A stretch of DNA of 64,000 nucleotides from Aplectana chamaeleonis (lineage: Eukaryota > Nematoda > Chromadorea > Rhabditida > Cosmocercidae), in contig JAPDOI010000380.1 in NCBI GenBank assembly GCA_029168955.1, positions 52,501 through 116,500 on the forward strand. Direction: 5' to 3'. Positions 22,375 through 33,639 of this stretch are shown here, in pieces. The notes beneath the pieces were generated by a model. The model searched no databases, had not been told where the DNA came from, and saw nothing but the letters and a program-made list of their open reading frames with translations. Position numbers and translations under genes: made by a program. Each line of letters opens with the position of its first letter. The stretch's first letter is position 1.

Positions 22375-25300
22375 GAGCGTCCCAATCCAATCGATGCCAA
22401 TGGCTCTACTCACCCTCCTCTATGTGGGATATGAAGGCACAGATGAGATGTCGTACATTCGCGCCGTGGCAGTGTGGAGGGAAGAAGACCGCCTCCGTGC
22501 AAACCGACGTCAACCCCTCCAAGAAGAGGGTTTTTGTCATGGAAGAGGTGCTGGTCGGCCGCATCTCTCCTGAGGATTTTATTACAAAGGGCCGGCGTCG
22601 ATAGGAATCCAGGTCCAGGGCAGAAGTATCCATGTGCCACCTGCAGCAAGGATTTGACCTGGCATTAAACAAGTGTCCAGTACTTCGCAAGCCAAAGGTG
22701 GGTGCATCTCTCCTGTTCGGGCCTCGGTTCTGTGAGACATCATGACTCATCCTTTCGTTGTGTTCTATGCTCTGCCCCCAGCAACTCTGACTCCTCAATT
22801 ACCAACCGCTCCCTCTCCATTGTTCACATTAATCTCAGCGGCCTTCGCACCAAATTATCTGAACTCTCTCTCTCTATTCGCACGTTCTCATCACCCGGAT
22901 GTTATCATGGTTCAAGAAACCAAGCTCTCTCCATCTACCACTTATCCCCAACCTAACATTCCGGGCTACACCGCCTATCACATGCCAAGGTCTGCTCTTG
23001 GGGGCGGAGTGTCTACTTTCGTGCAATCTGCCTTACCTTCTCATATCATCCCTAATACTCCTAAGGACGGTACTTCCGAGTACATTCCTGTCCACTTTCC
23101 CCTCAAAACCCCTGTATCTCTACTCAACATCTATATTCCTCCTATAACATATTGTCCCCCGTCTTACAACCTTAAGCGGTTGCACGACGCCTCACTCTCC
23201 CTTCAGCTGTCTTTGCGGGTGACTTCAATGCTCACACGTTCTGTTCTGCTCTTGATTCTGACGCCAGAGGGAAAGATGTCGAAAATAGGCTGAGGAGTGT
23301 GACCTGGTTATCCTCAACGATGACCAGATAACTCGTCTCAATGCCAACGGCCGACCTTCTAGCCCAGATATCTCTCTTGTGTCATCCAATCTTTCTAATG
23401 CTTTCACGTGGTCCGCATCCACATTTCTCTCCAGTGATCACATTCCCGTCTTTGTCTGTATTGATCTCTCTGACTCTCTTGCCCGTTACTGCCTGGTTTC
23501 CGTCATCTTACTTATACAAAATTTAGGCCTAGCAGACTGGACCCTGTTCAGAGATGTTGCAATCCGCCACGCGGTCGACATGGAATGGTGATGTGCATCA
23601 GAAAGAGCGCCATCTAACAAGTGCCATCCTCAAGGCCATGAAAGCAGCGATTTTCTGAGGGTCGTGTCAAGCCCTTTTTTCCAAATGTTAGCAGGGAAAT
23701 ACTGCAGAAGATAAGAATCAGAGATGAGAAGAGAGCAGCAGACCATCTAGACCCGGAGATTGCTGTGCTGAATAATAAGATCAAGAAGGATCTGGATAAG
23801 AACAAGAAGGAGTGATGGGAAAAGTTCACTGAAAAGCTGAATTTCAAGGCGGACGGAACTACGACGTGGAAAGTGTTGAGAAAAATTTCCGGCAAGTCAG
23901 CTCCTCGATGAGCTCCGCTATTGAGTTCGAGGAGAACGTCTTCAAATCAGGGAAAGCGGCTGCTTACGCACTAGGCAAGAACTTTTTCATCACACGTACC
24001 AAGCGAGGCGTTCAAAACAGAGTCACGGGTAGAGAGCTGAACCGGTTGCCGCTCATGAGTGCTTCTGAGGCCTTTACTCTCACTAAAGTAGAGAAGGCTA
24101 TCAAAGTAATGCGGAATTCGTAGGCTATCGTACCTGACGGTATCTCCCCAGCCATCTTGAAGATGCTTCCCACGGAACTTTCATCGATGCTTGCAGATAT
24201 AATTAACGCTTCTTCCCGGAACTGCATTCTACCCCAAGCGTGGAAGACAGCCAATGTGATACCGTTGCCAAAGCCAGGCAAGTCCCAAAGCACAGTAAAA
24301 GGCTCTCGACCAATTAGCCTGTCATCGCCCGTCTCCAAATTAGCTGGAAAGTTGTCGTAACGAACCTGGCTGATCTAAATGAGCGACAGCAGCATCAGCA
24401 TCAGTTCAGGAAACTTCACTCTACTACTACTGCTATATTGGAGATCGTGAGCTTTGCGGTCGATGGGTTCAACATGAAAAAGCCCCTGAGAACGGTGGCC
24501 GTCGCCCTTGACCTGAGCAAAGCGTTTGATTCTGTTAACTTGGGACTGCTGTCTGAGAAACTGCTCAAGTCGTCGCTAACATCATGGCAGAAGCGATGGA
24601 TTGCAGCGTTCACGAAAGGTCGCCGGGTTAAGGTTCTGTTCCAGAATCACGTATCCGATAGCATTCCAATAGCAGCCGGTGTTCCGCAAGGCGGAGTGTT
24701 GTCCCCTGCTCTATTTAGCCTGTATCTTGAGGACATTCCCGAGCCTCCCAATGATGTAAATATTATTATGTGTGTCGACGACATCACCATCATGTGCCAG
24801 GGCCGTGACCTGCAGGTAGCCGCTAACAAGATCAGCGCCTATCTCGCCGAGTTGAAGCTCTTTCTCGATGATATGATGCTCACAGTCTCTGCTGCAAAAT
24901 CTTTTGTTTCAGTGTTCACAACAAACACCAAGGAACACAGTGCTCACCCAGATGTCAAATGGGATTTTAATCGTTTGCCACCAGTAAGATTCCCCAAACT
25001 GCCTGGCCTTATTCTTGATCCGTCACTGAAGTTCCACAAAAACGCGGAACAGAAGCAAACCGTCGTCAGGGCTAGGCTTAATATCTTGAGAGTTCTCGGA
25101 AGAACTCCATGGGAAAGCAGTGAGAGACTATATTGAGAGCCTACAGAGCAATACTTCAGCCGGCTCTGGAATATGCGGCACCAGTGTGGCAGCACCTGGT
25201 GTCTGACAGCTGCTGGAATAAGCTGCAGCGTGTACAGAAAACTGCGCTTTGAATTGCTACGGGTTGTGCAAGGAGCTCCCCAATACAACATCTTCACGCG

Positions 25301-25960
25301 GAGGCCTGCATATTGCCGGTCAAGGAGCATTGCGAACTTCAGGCACAGCAGATGTATATTAATGTTCTGAGACAGCCGAATCATCCGAAAGAAAGAGAGT
25401 CATGAAGCCCATTAGAGAGAGGTCGATTAGGACGCCGTTCGCAGATGCTCCTCGTAAAGTTGATGTACAGAGATGGGCCGACTCCAACATGGAAAGGCTT
25501 CGTCTTCTGCGTGAGGAGCACACCCAGTTTGTTCGAGGATATCTAGCGAAGGCGGCTGTGAACCCTATCTTGGGAACGGTGCCGCCTCGGGTTTGCGAGT
25601 TCTAGTCTCAACTCGGCAGGCAAGCCAGATGTGCTCTTGCCTCGCTGCGCTGTGGTCACTCTATTCTGCTCATGTATTACGTCAACAAGATCGACAGCAG
25701 CCGACCAGGCGCATGCCCGGACTGTGGCGCTCCCGGACACGACACGGCGCACTTGTTCATGTGTCCGAGGAGACCTACCTCCTTAACTACAATGGACTTT
25801 CGAACGAATCCTGTGAAGGCCGCCCAGTTCCTCAACCTATTACAGAAAACCACTTTGAGATTGCAGAAGAAGAAGAAGGCACAGATCGTGGCGGCGATCT
25901 AGTCGTTGTGCGGAGTGTGCGAGAGATTCTGAGTCGATGGAGATAATTATACCCTCTGGA
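22375..25960 (+). pseudogene. Second LINE, Jockey/CR1/ingi-like group, with PHD-like finger, endonuclease and reverse transcriptase (frame-damaged)
   Basis: Order of recognisable parts: a 2A-like stretch GVDRNPGP (about 22594-22617); a partial PHD-like finger (CATCSKD ... WVHLSCSGLGS ... FRCVLC, about 22630-22765); an apurinic-type endonuclease with VIMVQETKLSP (about 22895), FAGDFNAH (about 23217) and SSDHIPV (about 23430); a reverse transcriptase with GISPAILKM (about 24140), LDLSKAFDSVN (about 24510), GVPQGGVLSPALF (about 24680) and CVDD (about 24772) in place of YADD; and a C-terminal CPDCGAPGHDTAHLFMCP finger (about 25715-25770). Multiple frame changes and in-frame stops show it is dead. 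Such elements encode target-primed reverse transcription machinery. It lies tail-to-tail against the truncated RTE copy. Clade assignment is tentative. Confidence 0.8.
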
Positions 25961-26633
25961 AATCTGAGTCGAGAACTAATTACAGTCCCGCTAATTGATT
26001 TTATCCTGAAGTTGCGCACCCCACTCAAACTGGTTCACACGAAGGGTGAAAAGCACAGAACACCCTAATAACTATTTTTTAAATCTTATGCTTATCTTGG
26101 AGTGAATCACACGCTGATCACGATGGTATCCCTAAAATTGCAGAATGTCCTTGAAACTCAAACATCCATCAAGCGGTTATCGGGTTCTAAATTCAAAAAG
26201 GTGGAGTGGTCGTGGTGGTGAGCGAAGGGGGTCGGGCCAGCCGTGGTCCCTCATATCTCCCTTTTTTGGAGGAATTGAGATCTCGCGCTTGACAAGAGTT
26301 ATACAGGAAAGGTACTACACAATCAACTGAAAATCACAAAATTCATAGTTGAGGGTCTTCTGTGCCTTAAAAGTCACAACCTCGTTGGGAGGGCCTCGCA
26401 CCGATTCCAAATGTGGGGGGAGGGGGGCACATCTCACGGACCGAGCACACCGCTACCCTTTACCCTGGTGCGATTAGCCAAACATATTTAAGTTCTTAAC
26501 CCAAGAAGGTTCAACAAAAAAACCTAACAGAAAGCATGTACATGAATATATGAGAAATACGGGTATTTTTGATGATAGAAAACGCAATCAAATTCCTAAT
26601 ATGTGCCCCATCTTTAATCAAGAAAAGCTCTAA
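25961..26633. other. Probable LINE 3' tail then unassigned sequence
   Basis: No open frame with motif or splice context. A poly-G patch is present at about 26413-26427. Confidence 0.3.
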
Positions 26634-26979
26634 GGCCATTGTTATACCCTACTACAGGCCTGTCGCGGTCGCAGAGCACTGCTACGTCGCTGTCGCTGAG
26701 GGCCAAGAGACACCCGGCACGATGCCTGATTTGGCTGGGTCGCTGTCGCTGACACCCGTCGCAGTGCACTGCACTGCGACGGACAGCCGCGACAGCGACC
26801 GATTACCGCACGGTTTCCACATTTCAGGCATAACACCCCCTTTCGAGCCAGCGACCGCGACAGGTGCTGCAATCTGCTCTTGCGACAGCATTTTTCTACT
26901 GTGTAGGCCTGGTCCCGGCACGATTCGTAACAGTTGACCGCACTTGTCGCGGTCGCAAACTTCAGGTATATCAATGGCC
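26634..26979. mobile_element. Tourist/PIF-Harbinger-like MITE with TAA duplication (346 bp)
   Basis: The left end GGCCATTGTTATACC and the right end GGTATATCAATGGCC are inverted and flanked by TAA at 26631-26633 and 26980-26982. The interior is rich in GTCGCGGTCGC-type words on both strands, giving a strong hairpin. Ends match 4095-4316. Confidence 0.7.
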
Positions 26980-26982
26980 TAA

Positions 26983-27739
26983 CGGGTTGTCTCCAAGGCA
27001 AGTCATTGACTGAGAAGGCGGCAACGCTGCATAGAAACAATAGATTTTAGAGGTTTTGCGCTGATATGTTTATTATCAGATTTCTCAGCTATGAGCCTGG
27101 AATTCAAAAAGAACGTATCATTGTATTACGTTTCCAGTTTTTTTCCGATTTTTAGATCCAAGTTGCGTGAAACATCGTAAAAAAACCGTAAGAGGCAATT
27201 ACGTATAAATGTTGGTAAATACGAAAATTGTAAAAAATTTCAATTTATTACTGGAAAATTTCAATTCCAGAAATCGTAGAGAAAAATTGATCCATTTCGG
27301 GACGGAAAAAGTTTCGACATTTTTTGAAAAAAATTGGTGATCATGATGGATGGACACAGCTCTTTAGATGTACACAAAAACGGTCTGCTAGACCTTGACT
27401 TATGGTGATGACGATGAACAAAGTAGTGAATGAAATAGATCGGGGAAAACACTCAGAACTTCAAGTATAATGTGGAAGAGAAAGCCTAGCTCGAAGGTTA
27501 CTCAGCTAAAATGTACGTGGACGCAGTTCATCAGACTGGTTCTGATAATGTGATGGAGTGAATGGAGGGCTAGGAGTTCTTTAACAGCTGATGGCCTCAA
27601 AATGGTGGGTCGAATCAATCAACTTGTTATAATTGAGTTGGATTCAAAGACGATATTGCAACAGGAGAGGGCATTACAGCGACCGCTCGCTGGGCGTTAC
27701 AGAGGAAATTGATAGGAGTGAACGCCAGGAGTTTAATCG
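26983..27739. other. No gene or defined element seen
   Basis: AT-rich with short frames only. Confidence 0.3.
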
Positions 27740-28378
27740 ATAAGACGACATAGCCGTAGAGTCGCGGGGGAGTCGCGGTAGAGTCGCGGTAGCTTCATCC
27801 AAAAAGAGGTCGCGTGGGAGTCCCGGAAGAGTCGCGGCAGAGTCGCGGAAGAGTCGAGGATCGCGGGGGAGTCACGGGGCAGTCCAGGATCGCGGTAGAG
27901 TCCCGGGGCAGTCGCGGAGGAGTCGCGGCAATATTTTTCAGAGTTAGGGGTGTTGCTACACGATGGCCACCACCCAAATAAAATGGTATGGCTCAGAACG
28001 CAGCGCCTGCGCATTTTGAAGCGTCAAAAACAATGACGGTACAGTTGACCCCGCCCCTGTATCGGACCGCCCCTGTATCTGCGTCCTCCTCCAAAATTGG
28101 GGTGCTGGGCCATCCCAACCATCGGCGACTTCTGTGGATGGTGGAATAGGTACAATAGGTAAGCCACACACATCGACGACGGTGGAAATGGTTCAGCACC
28201 TCTATTTTTGAGGACGCGAATACAGGGGGCGGGCAGATACATGGGCGGGGCCAACATCTCACTCGTGTAGCGTCATTGTTGTTCGTTTTTGACACTTCAA
28301 AATGCGTGGGCGTTGTGTTCGGTGCCATACCATTCCAATTCCGTAGTTATCTCAATTACGTTTACAAGCGTGTATGCT
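27740..28378. mobile_element. Subfamily B MITE copy 2 with GAGTCGCGG-type repeat block
   Basis: 27755-27930 is made of about fifteen units of the type GAGTCGCGG or CAGTCGCGG. It continues through CACGATGGCCACCACCC into the subfamily B body (28010-28330, inverted arms TTTTGAAGCGTCAAAAAC and GTTTTTGACACTTCAAAA) and ends GTGTATGCTGCCT plus TTAA at about 28375. It is the mirror arrangement of 19565-19990 fused to the 16303-16763 body. Confidence 0.65.
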
Positions 28379-28627
28379 GCCTTTAATTATCAATTTTACC
28401 CTTTCTAGATGTATGCATGGTCTGCGCCGATCACTTACACACCCACTACGCTGCTTGGCGGGAAAACCTGCACGCGGGTAAACAAGGAGAAGAATGCAAT
28501 CGATCGAATGACTTTGCGCTAAACTGCTGAGTGCGGCAGACCGAACGACCCTGTTGATACCCTCCATTTACTCTTTCGCAAGCCGTAATGATAACGATTG
28601 TGTGGTTGGTGCAAAACTGTGAGCATG

Positions 28628-28910
28628 TACTGTGCTTCTCTGGGCCATATTCCGGTCCGCAATTGCGTCTCGACACGCTTTGCGGCTGCGCGCATTCGAG
28701 TCGGAAGAGTTTCCAGCGCCGCAGCCGCCGATCTGCTGACTCTAGGTGGGTTTTGGAAACTGAAAAGTGAACAAAATTGGAGAAAATTGTATAAAAAAGC
28801 CATATCGAGACGGCTTTGGCGCTGGAAACTCGACTGACACGAGCGCGTGCGGCGGCAAAGCGTGTTGAGACGCAGCTGCGGAACGGAATTTGGCTCAAAT
28901 AAGCACAGTA
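28628..28910. mobile_element. Foldback MITE (283 bp)
   Basis: TACTGTGCTTCTCTGGGCC at the left is inverted at AAATAAGCACAGTA on the right, and the arms remain complementary for about 100 bp (GCGTCTCGACACGCTTTG against CAAAGCGTGTTGAGACGC). The GC-rich arms create the long ORFs seen on both strands here; none looks real. Confidence 0.7.
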
Positions 28911-28989
28911 GTGGCAGCACCACAGAAATCGAGTCCACCCTGAGCTGCTAATACGCGAATACCAAGCAAACACAAAACTCTTCGATCGA

Positions 28990-30639
28990 TAGCCAGCGAT
29001 TCTTTTCCCTTTCTCGTTACTTCTCTTGTCCAGACTCAGCCATTGAAGGCATACTTCACGATGGATTTTGTGTTTGGGTATTCCATGTATTATGAGAGCT
29101 CTAGTACCCTATACAGCGTCTACGTTAGAAAACCGCGAAAAAATCACTTAAAACTCCTTTTTTCAGCCCTAAAATATCTTAATCGACTTTTGAAAAAGGA
29201 AGAGTCGATCGTTAGAGATCGCTGTTTTGACCACCGATCTCGTAATCAAATGAAGTTCATCTTTGTTTCGAGTGATCTGTGATCAAGGAAAGTTGAGCGA
29301 TGGGTGTGGATGAGCCATTCTTTACGTAATCGTATAGTATGTTCCATCAACTTGCCCTAACTCTGGCATTCGCTCGCGTGTTGCCCCGGAGGGCGTGGCC
29401 AATTTCGCGTCCTTTTTCGTCGGCGCTAGACGTTCCACATAATCGCGCCGGCGAGAGTCGAGTGCCCACAAAAAAGATTGTGGGCAATGCCCACAAAATC
29501 TTTGTGAGCATTGTGTGGATTGTCTTGCCCCAGCTAGCGCCGGCACGGAGGAGGCCTGGGTGGTGGCGTGTGCGGTCGCGTCGCGTGCGCGCGCGTGTTT
29601 TCTTTCTCTCCTGATCATCACCTCAATCTTCCTCCATTTTCCACTTTCTTCTATAAGCTCATGTCTAGTGAGGCTCTTAAGGGAGCTACTTTTAGTTAGC
29701 CTAACTATTCTGGAAGAAATGTAACTCTCGAGAACCGTTTTTGGTGTAAAACCGATTATGGTCTTCGCATCTGCCTAAAACCACACCGAAAGGAGTTATA
29801 GACGTTTTTCGTCAGATTTCTGTACCTGTTGTACCTTCCAAAACGTGCACTAGTCTTTAGAGAATTTGGAAACTGACCTCATAATTGTGTTCAGCGCCCA
29901 AAACAACCCCTCTGGCCCAAGTTTGGGTGAAGGCACATTACCCAAACTTTGTACAGACTGATAGCGTTATGGATTTGTACGGATTTTCGGTTGGGGTTTA
30001 TTCATATCAATTAGTGGGCCCCGAAAGCGTTTTTTAAAATGTTCCAGATTTAACTTAATACCCTCCCAGTTGTGATATTTGGGGCGCTGATCACGAATTT
30101 GGGGGTTTATGTGTCAATTTTCTGAAATTTTCGACTTGATTCTTTCGAAGCTTTTTTTTAGGGAAAATTTGATGGCAAATCGCGACTTTTGACGATTTCC
30201 GTAATGGTACGCTAGATACAAGTTTATAATTTGCCACCGGCTCAAAATTCTCACGGAAGTGTAATGGTTTTTCTTTCAAGAGTTCTCCATGTTTACTGCC
30301 TGATACCGTGACATATTGATATTGCCCCCGATTGCCACTTTTGAGCAGAATCCGATTTTTTTATCAAAAACACCCTAAAATTTCATAGGGGTGGGAACTA
30401 TACTTCGACCAAATCGTTTGATTCGTAAATTAAATATTCGATTAAAGAAGGCGACTTCGAATCATTCGAAAAGTCGAAAATTAAAAAGGCCATTTCCGAA
30501 TTACTTGGAAAATCGAATATTCGAAAAGTGAACATTTCCGAATTATTCGCAACACCGAACCTTTGAAGAAAAAAACGATTCCCGATTTCTTCTAGAGTAT
30601 GCCAACGAATATTTGGAAAACGAATATTCGGTCGAATAA
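28990..30639. other. No gene seen; remnants of two repeats
   Basis: 29340-29620 is GC-rich with small inverted words (GCCCACAA/TTGTGGGC). 30210-30290 resembles one arm of the MITE at 59211-59550 (CAAGTTTATAATTTGCC, AATTCTCACGGAAG). Confidence 0.35.
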
Positions 30640-30940
30640 ACGAATAATCGAATATTCGAATAATTCGAGTATTCGAAAAAGTCAATTTTTCGAATAATTC
30701 GCTTATTCGAATATTCGAAAGAGTCAATTATCCGAATAATTCGTTTATTCGAATATTCGAAAGAGTCAATTATCCGAATAATTCGTTCATTCGAATATTC
30801 GAAAAAGTCAATTTTTTGAATAATTCGCTTATTCGAATATTCGAAAGAGTCAATTATCCGAATTATTCGTTTATTCAAATATTCGGAAAAGTCAATTTTC
30901 TGAATAATTCGTTTATTCGAATATTCGAAAACTTTTATTC
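30640..30940. repeat. 42-bp minisatellite built on TTCGAATATTCGAA
   Basis: The word GTCAATT starts units at 30681, 30723, 30765, 30807, 30849 and 30891: an exact 42-bp period with no length variation. Each unit holds the self-complementary core TTCGAATATTCGAA. On the minus strand the array is open in one frame with a 14-residue repeat (KRIIRIIDSFEYSN type). Confidence 0.9.
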
Positions 30941-31252
30941 GTTTGATATCCTCTAATTTATTCGTGATTTTCTTCTAGTCTGATGAGGAGCATTTAGAAA
31001 TAAATCTGGGGTGGTAGTAGATGGGTAGATAACCGCGAGTCAACTCGCGGTTAACTGCAGCTGACCGTGAGCTTTTTAGTTGACGATTTTCAAGAGATGC
31101 GCCAGGCATTTTTTAAACTAAGCACACTCACTGTATGAGCCACTAGATACGCACTGAGAAAAATTCAAAAAAATGGTCCGCTCTGCCTTTTTTTTTGGAG
31201 AAAAATTAGTGATTTAGAATTTTTTTTCCAAGTTTTTTTGAGCTTTTTTCAG

Positions 31253-31465
31253 CTCGCGGTAAGTCCGCGCAAAACAGCAACTTAGCGTGAGCTGACAGAA
31301 AAAATGGAAATAGTGTGTGAATGAAGGAAAAGATGGATAGCTTCCGAAAAAGTCCTCCGGAGGACTTTTTCGGAAGCTATACATCTTTTTCTTCATTCAC
31401 ACACTATTTCCATTTTCTCTGTCAGCTCCCGTTTGGTTGCAGTTTTGCGCGGACTTAACGCGAGA
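31253..31465. repeat. Near-perfect 213-bp inverted repeat (hairpin)
   Basis: The arms meet without a spacer at AGTCCTCCGGAGGACT (axis 31358/31359). From there ATAGCTTCCGAAAAAG, then the A/T-rich stretch with TGTGTGAATGAAG, then CTGACAG, then GTCCGCGCAAAAC pair with only a few mismatches. Transcription would give a long double-stranded RNA stem. Confidence 0.85.
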
Positions 31466-31581
31466 TCACATACGATAACGCGTTTTCCTCCTTTTTCCGC
31501 TTACGCTTGCTGAAGAGTATGCAAGTCGTCGTGAATGGGGTGCAGGACGTTTATGATTTGGTGCAGTACCACAATGTGAGT

Positions 31582-31676
31582 GTGCAGGATGTGTGCAGGA
31601 CCTCACTGGGGGTGTGCAGGACTTCACTGAGAGTGTGCAGGATCCCATTGGGGGTGCGCAGGATGTGCAGCACCCT
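31582..31676. repeat. 21-bp tandem repeat
   Basis: GTGTGCAGGA(C/T) recurs at 31592, 31613, 31634 and 31655. The period is a multiple of three and leaves a frame open (VQDxTGG type), but there is no other sign of coding. Confidence 0.7.
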
Positions 31677-31917
31677 ACTGGGTCCTGCACCTCTACTATA
31701 TGTACTGCATACATGCACATGACACCCTGCACACTCCCAGTGAAATACTACGCACCATCTTTGGGCCCTAGAAACTCTGATTCTAGCCCGTTTTTCACCG
31801 CGCTACCTTCATAGTTTTTCAGCTGTTTTCAATCTAGGCTGATTTCTATAGTTTTGTAGATAACGCTTTTCATCGCGACCGCTGCCTTTAAGCCACACTC
31901 ACAAGCGGCGAGGTAGA

Positions 31918-32210
31918 AGAGGAAGAATAGGAAGAAGACGAGGAAGACGAGGAAGAGGAAGAAGAGGAAGAAGAGGAAGAAGAGGAAGAAGAAGACGAGG
32001 AAGACGAGGAAGAAGAAGAAGAAGAAGAAGAAGAAGAAGAAGAAAAAGAAGAAGAAGAAGGTGAGGAAGAAGAGGAGGAAGAGGAGGAAGAGGAAGAAGA
32101 GGAAGAAGAGGAAGAAGAGGAAGAAGAGGAAGAAGAGGAAGAAGAGGAAGAAGAGGAAGAAGAGGAGGAAGAGGGGGAAGAGGAAGAAGAAGAAGAAGAA
32201 GAAGAAGGGT
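31918..32210. repeat. Purine-only GAAGAAGAG-type microsatellite
   Basis: Nearly 300 bases of G and A only on the plus strand (GAAGAGGAA, GAAGAA and GACGAGGAA units with rare C). The long poly-Ser, poly-Phe/Leu and Lys/Arg-rich ORFs on the two strands are trivial consequences. Confidence 0.95.
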
Positions 32211-32319
32211 TTGAGAAGTACAAGGTGTCTAGAGGGTAGACGGAATCTGTGAATAAACAACGCAGTGGGGTCCGAACGATCAAATGATGATTCCGAGCAA
32301 CAATTGGTTTTGGGGGGGG

Positions 32320-32475
32320 GGGGCGACAAGTGGTTTTACGGGGAAACAAGTGAACCTGCGGAGCAACAAGTGGTTTTGCGGGGCAACAAGTGATTTTAGG
32401 GTCAGCAGTTGCTCTTTCGGGGCAACAAGTGATTTCGCGGGGCGACTAGTGATTTAGTGGGGGTACAAGTGGTTT
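32320..32475. repeat. 20-bp tandem repeat, about 8 copies
   Basis: Units of the type GCAACAAGTGGTTTTGCGGG follow each other every 20 bp from about 32322. A stray inverted pair, ACTTGTTGCCCAGG and CTGGGCAACAAGT, follows at 32525-32570. A run of G precedes the array. Confidence 0.8.
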
Positions 32476-32641
32476 TGTGGGCACAAATGCTCACAATCGC
32501 CCCACACTTTCCATGTCGCGCCCCAGAAAAATGACTTGTTGCCCAGGTGTCACTGGGCAACAAGTGAGTTTGTGTAGGGCTACCCGCGAGCGAATGCCAG
32601 AGAAGTTGAACTGAATCTATTTTTGATCATTACTTATCGTT

Positions 32642-32774
32642 CATCACTGGATGAGGGATCGCCGCAAGGCTGCTTGGCGGAAAAATTGCGCAATCAATAG
32701 CCACTCTCCCTTCGTTTTCCCGCGCGCGATTTTTCCCGCCAAGCAGCGTCGCGGCGATCCCTCATCCAGTGATG
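32642..32774. mobile_element. Small foldback element (133 bp)
   Basis: CATCACTGGATGAGGGATCG is inverted at CGATCCCTCATCCAGTGATG; inner words GCTGCTTGGCGG and CCGCCAAGCAGC also pair. The same inner word recurs at 28450 and 32918, so related fragments are scattered nearby. Confidence 0.75.
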
Positions 32775-33304
32775 GACGATATATGATGGCTGACAGCAAA
32801 TTAAGTCAGATGACTGACGGACTGCCGGCCTCTTTTAAAAGAATTAGAGACACTCGACCTTCTCTATCTCCACAATAAGGCGTTTTTACCCGAACAAACT
32901 CTCTCTATGCAAAATTTTCCGCCAAGCAGCGTCGCGGCTCCCTAATTATTATACATGGGTAACATGGGTGGTCGTCTCAAAGCGTGAAACAGTGAAGAAG
33001 GCGCGCAGATTAGAGGGATGGGCTTCACATTACTGTTAATAGACGCCACTCTGCTACCTGCAGAGTGATGAAGGGACACTGCAGCTAGCAGAGAGCGTTT
33101 ACCAATAGCGGTGCGGAGTCCTTACCTCTGACCTGTCCGCCTTTTCGATGGACTCACGCCTCGAGACGGCTACTCAAAGACTCCGTGACGCTGCTTGTAA
33201 AGCAAAGTGGCACGCTGGAAACCATGGGAGGGATGGCTAGCGATCGAATGGTCTCGCACCCAGTACCTGAGTGCGGCTGCCTAATTTAATGACACGGACC
33301 ATAT

Positions 33305-33411
33305 AGTCGGCGCGGATGCACTGATACTTTGTGTTCCTTGATATGCATGGACGCAAACTCGGTGCGCATATGTGACAACATGTGCGCAGCATGTTTGCGC
33401 CAACGCACAAT
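33305..33411. repeat. Dispersed repeat R, left part of the copy split by the RTE element
   Basis: CACTGATACTTTGTGTTCC is followed by an inverted GTTTGCGCCAACGCACAAT, which continues at 36675 as AAGGAACGCAAAGTATCAG after the RTE insertion. 33398-33411 is the left target-site duplication. Confidence 0.65.
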
Positions 33412-33639
33412 GACTTACTTGACTTAATTGGTTGGCTTTCGCCTGACGCGGTCATTCCGCATCTTCACCGAGGTGTGCCGTCCTAGTAGTCAGCCGTGTC
33501 CATTTTTCACGGCCTTCAGCCACAATTTGAGCACATTCCATCCAGCTGTCACTATTCCATTTCCTGCGAAACGAAACATCGCGCCTGAACTGTCTTTCGA
33601 TGCCGAGTGACTTCAAATCCTCTTTAACCACATCCGTCC

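Noticed and set aside
28446..28973. 175- and 139-residue minus-strand ORFs
   Set aside because: Both fall across the foldback MITE at 28628-28910; its GC-rich arms create frames on both strands.
30543..30878. 111-residue ORF with 14-residue repeats as a protein-coding gene
   Set aside because: Opens only because the 42-bp period is a multiple of three; no start context, splice partners or non-repeat domain.
31829..32349. 166- and 153-residue ORFs rich in Phe/Leu or Ser
   Set aside because: They are trinucleotide translations of the GAAGAAGAG microsatellite.
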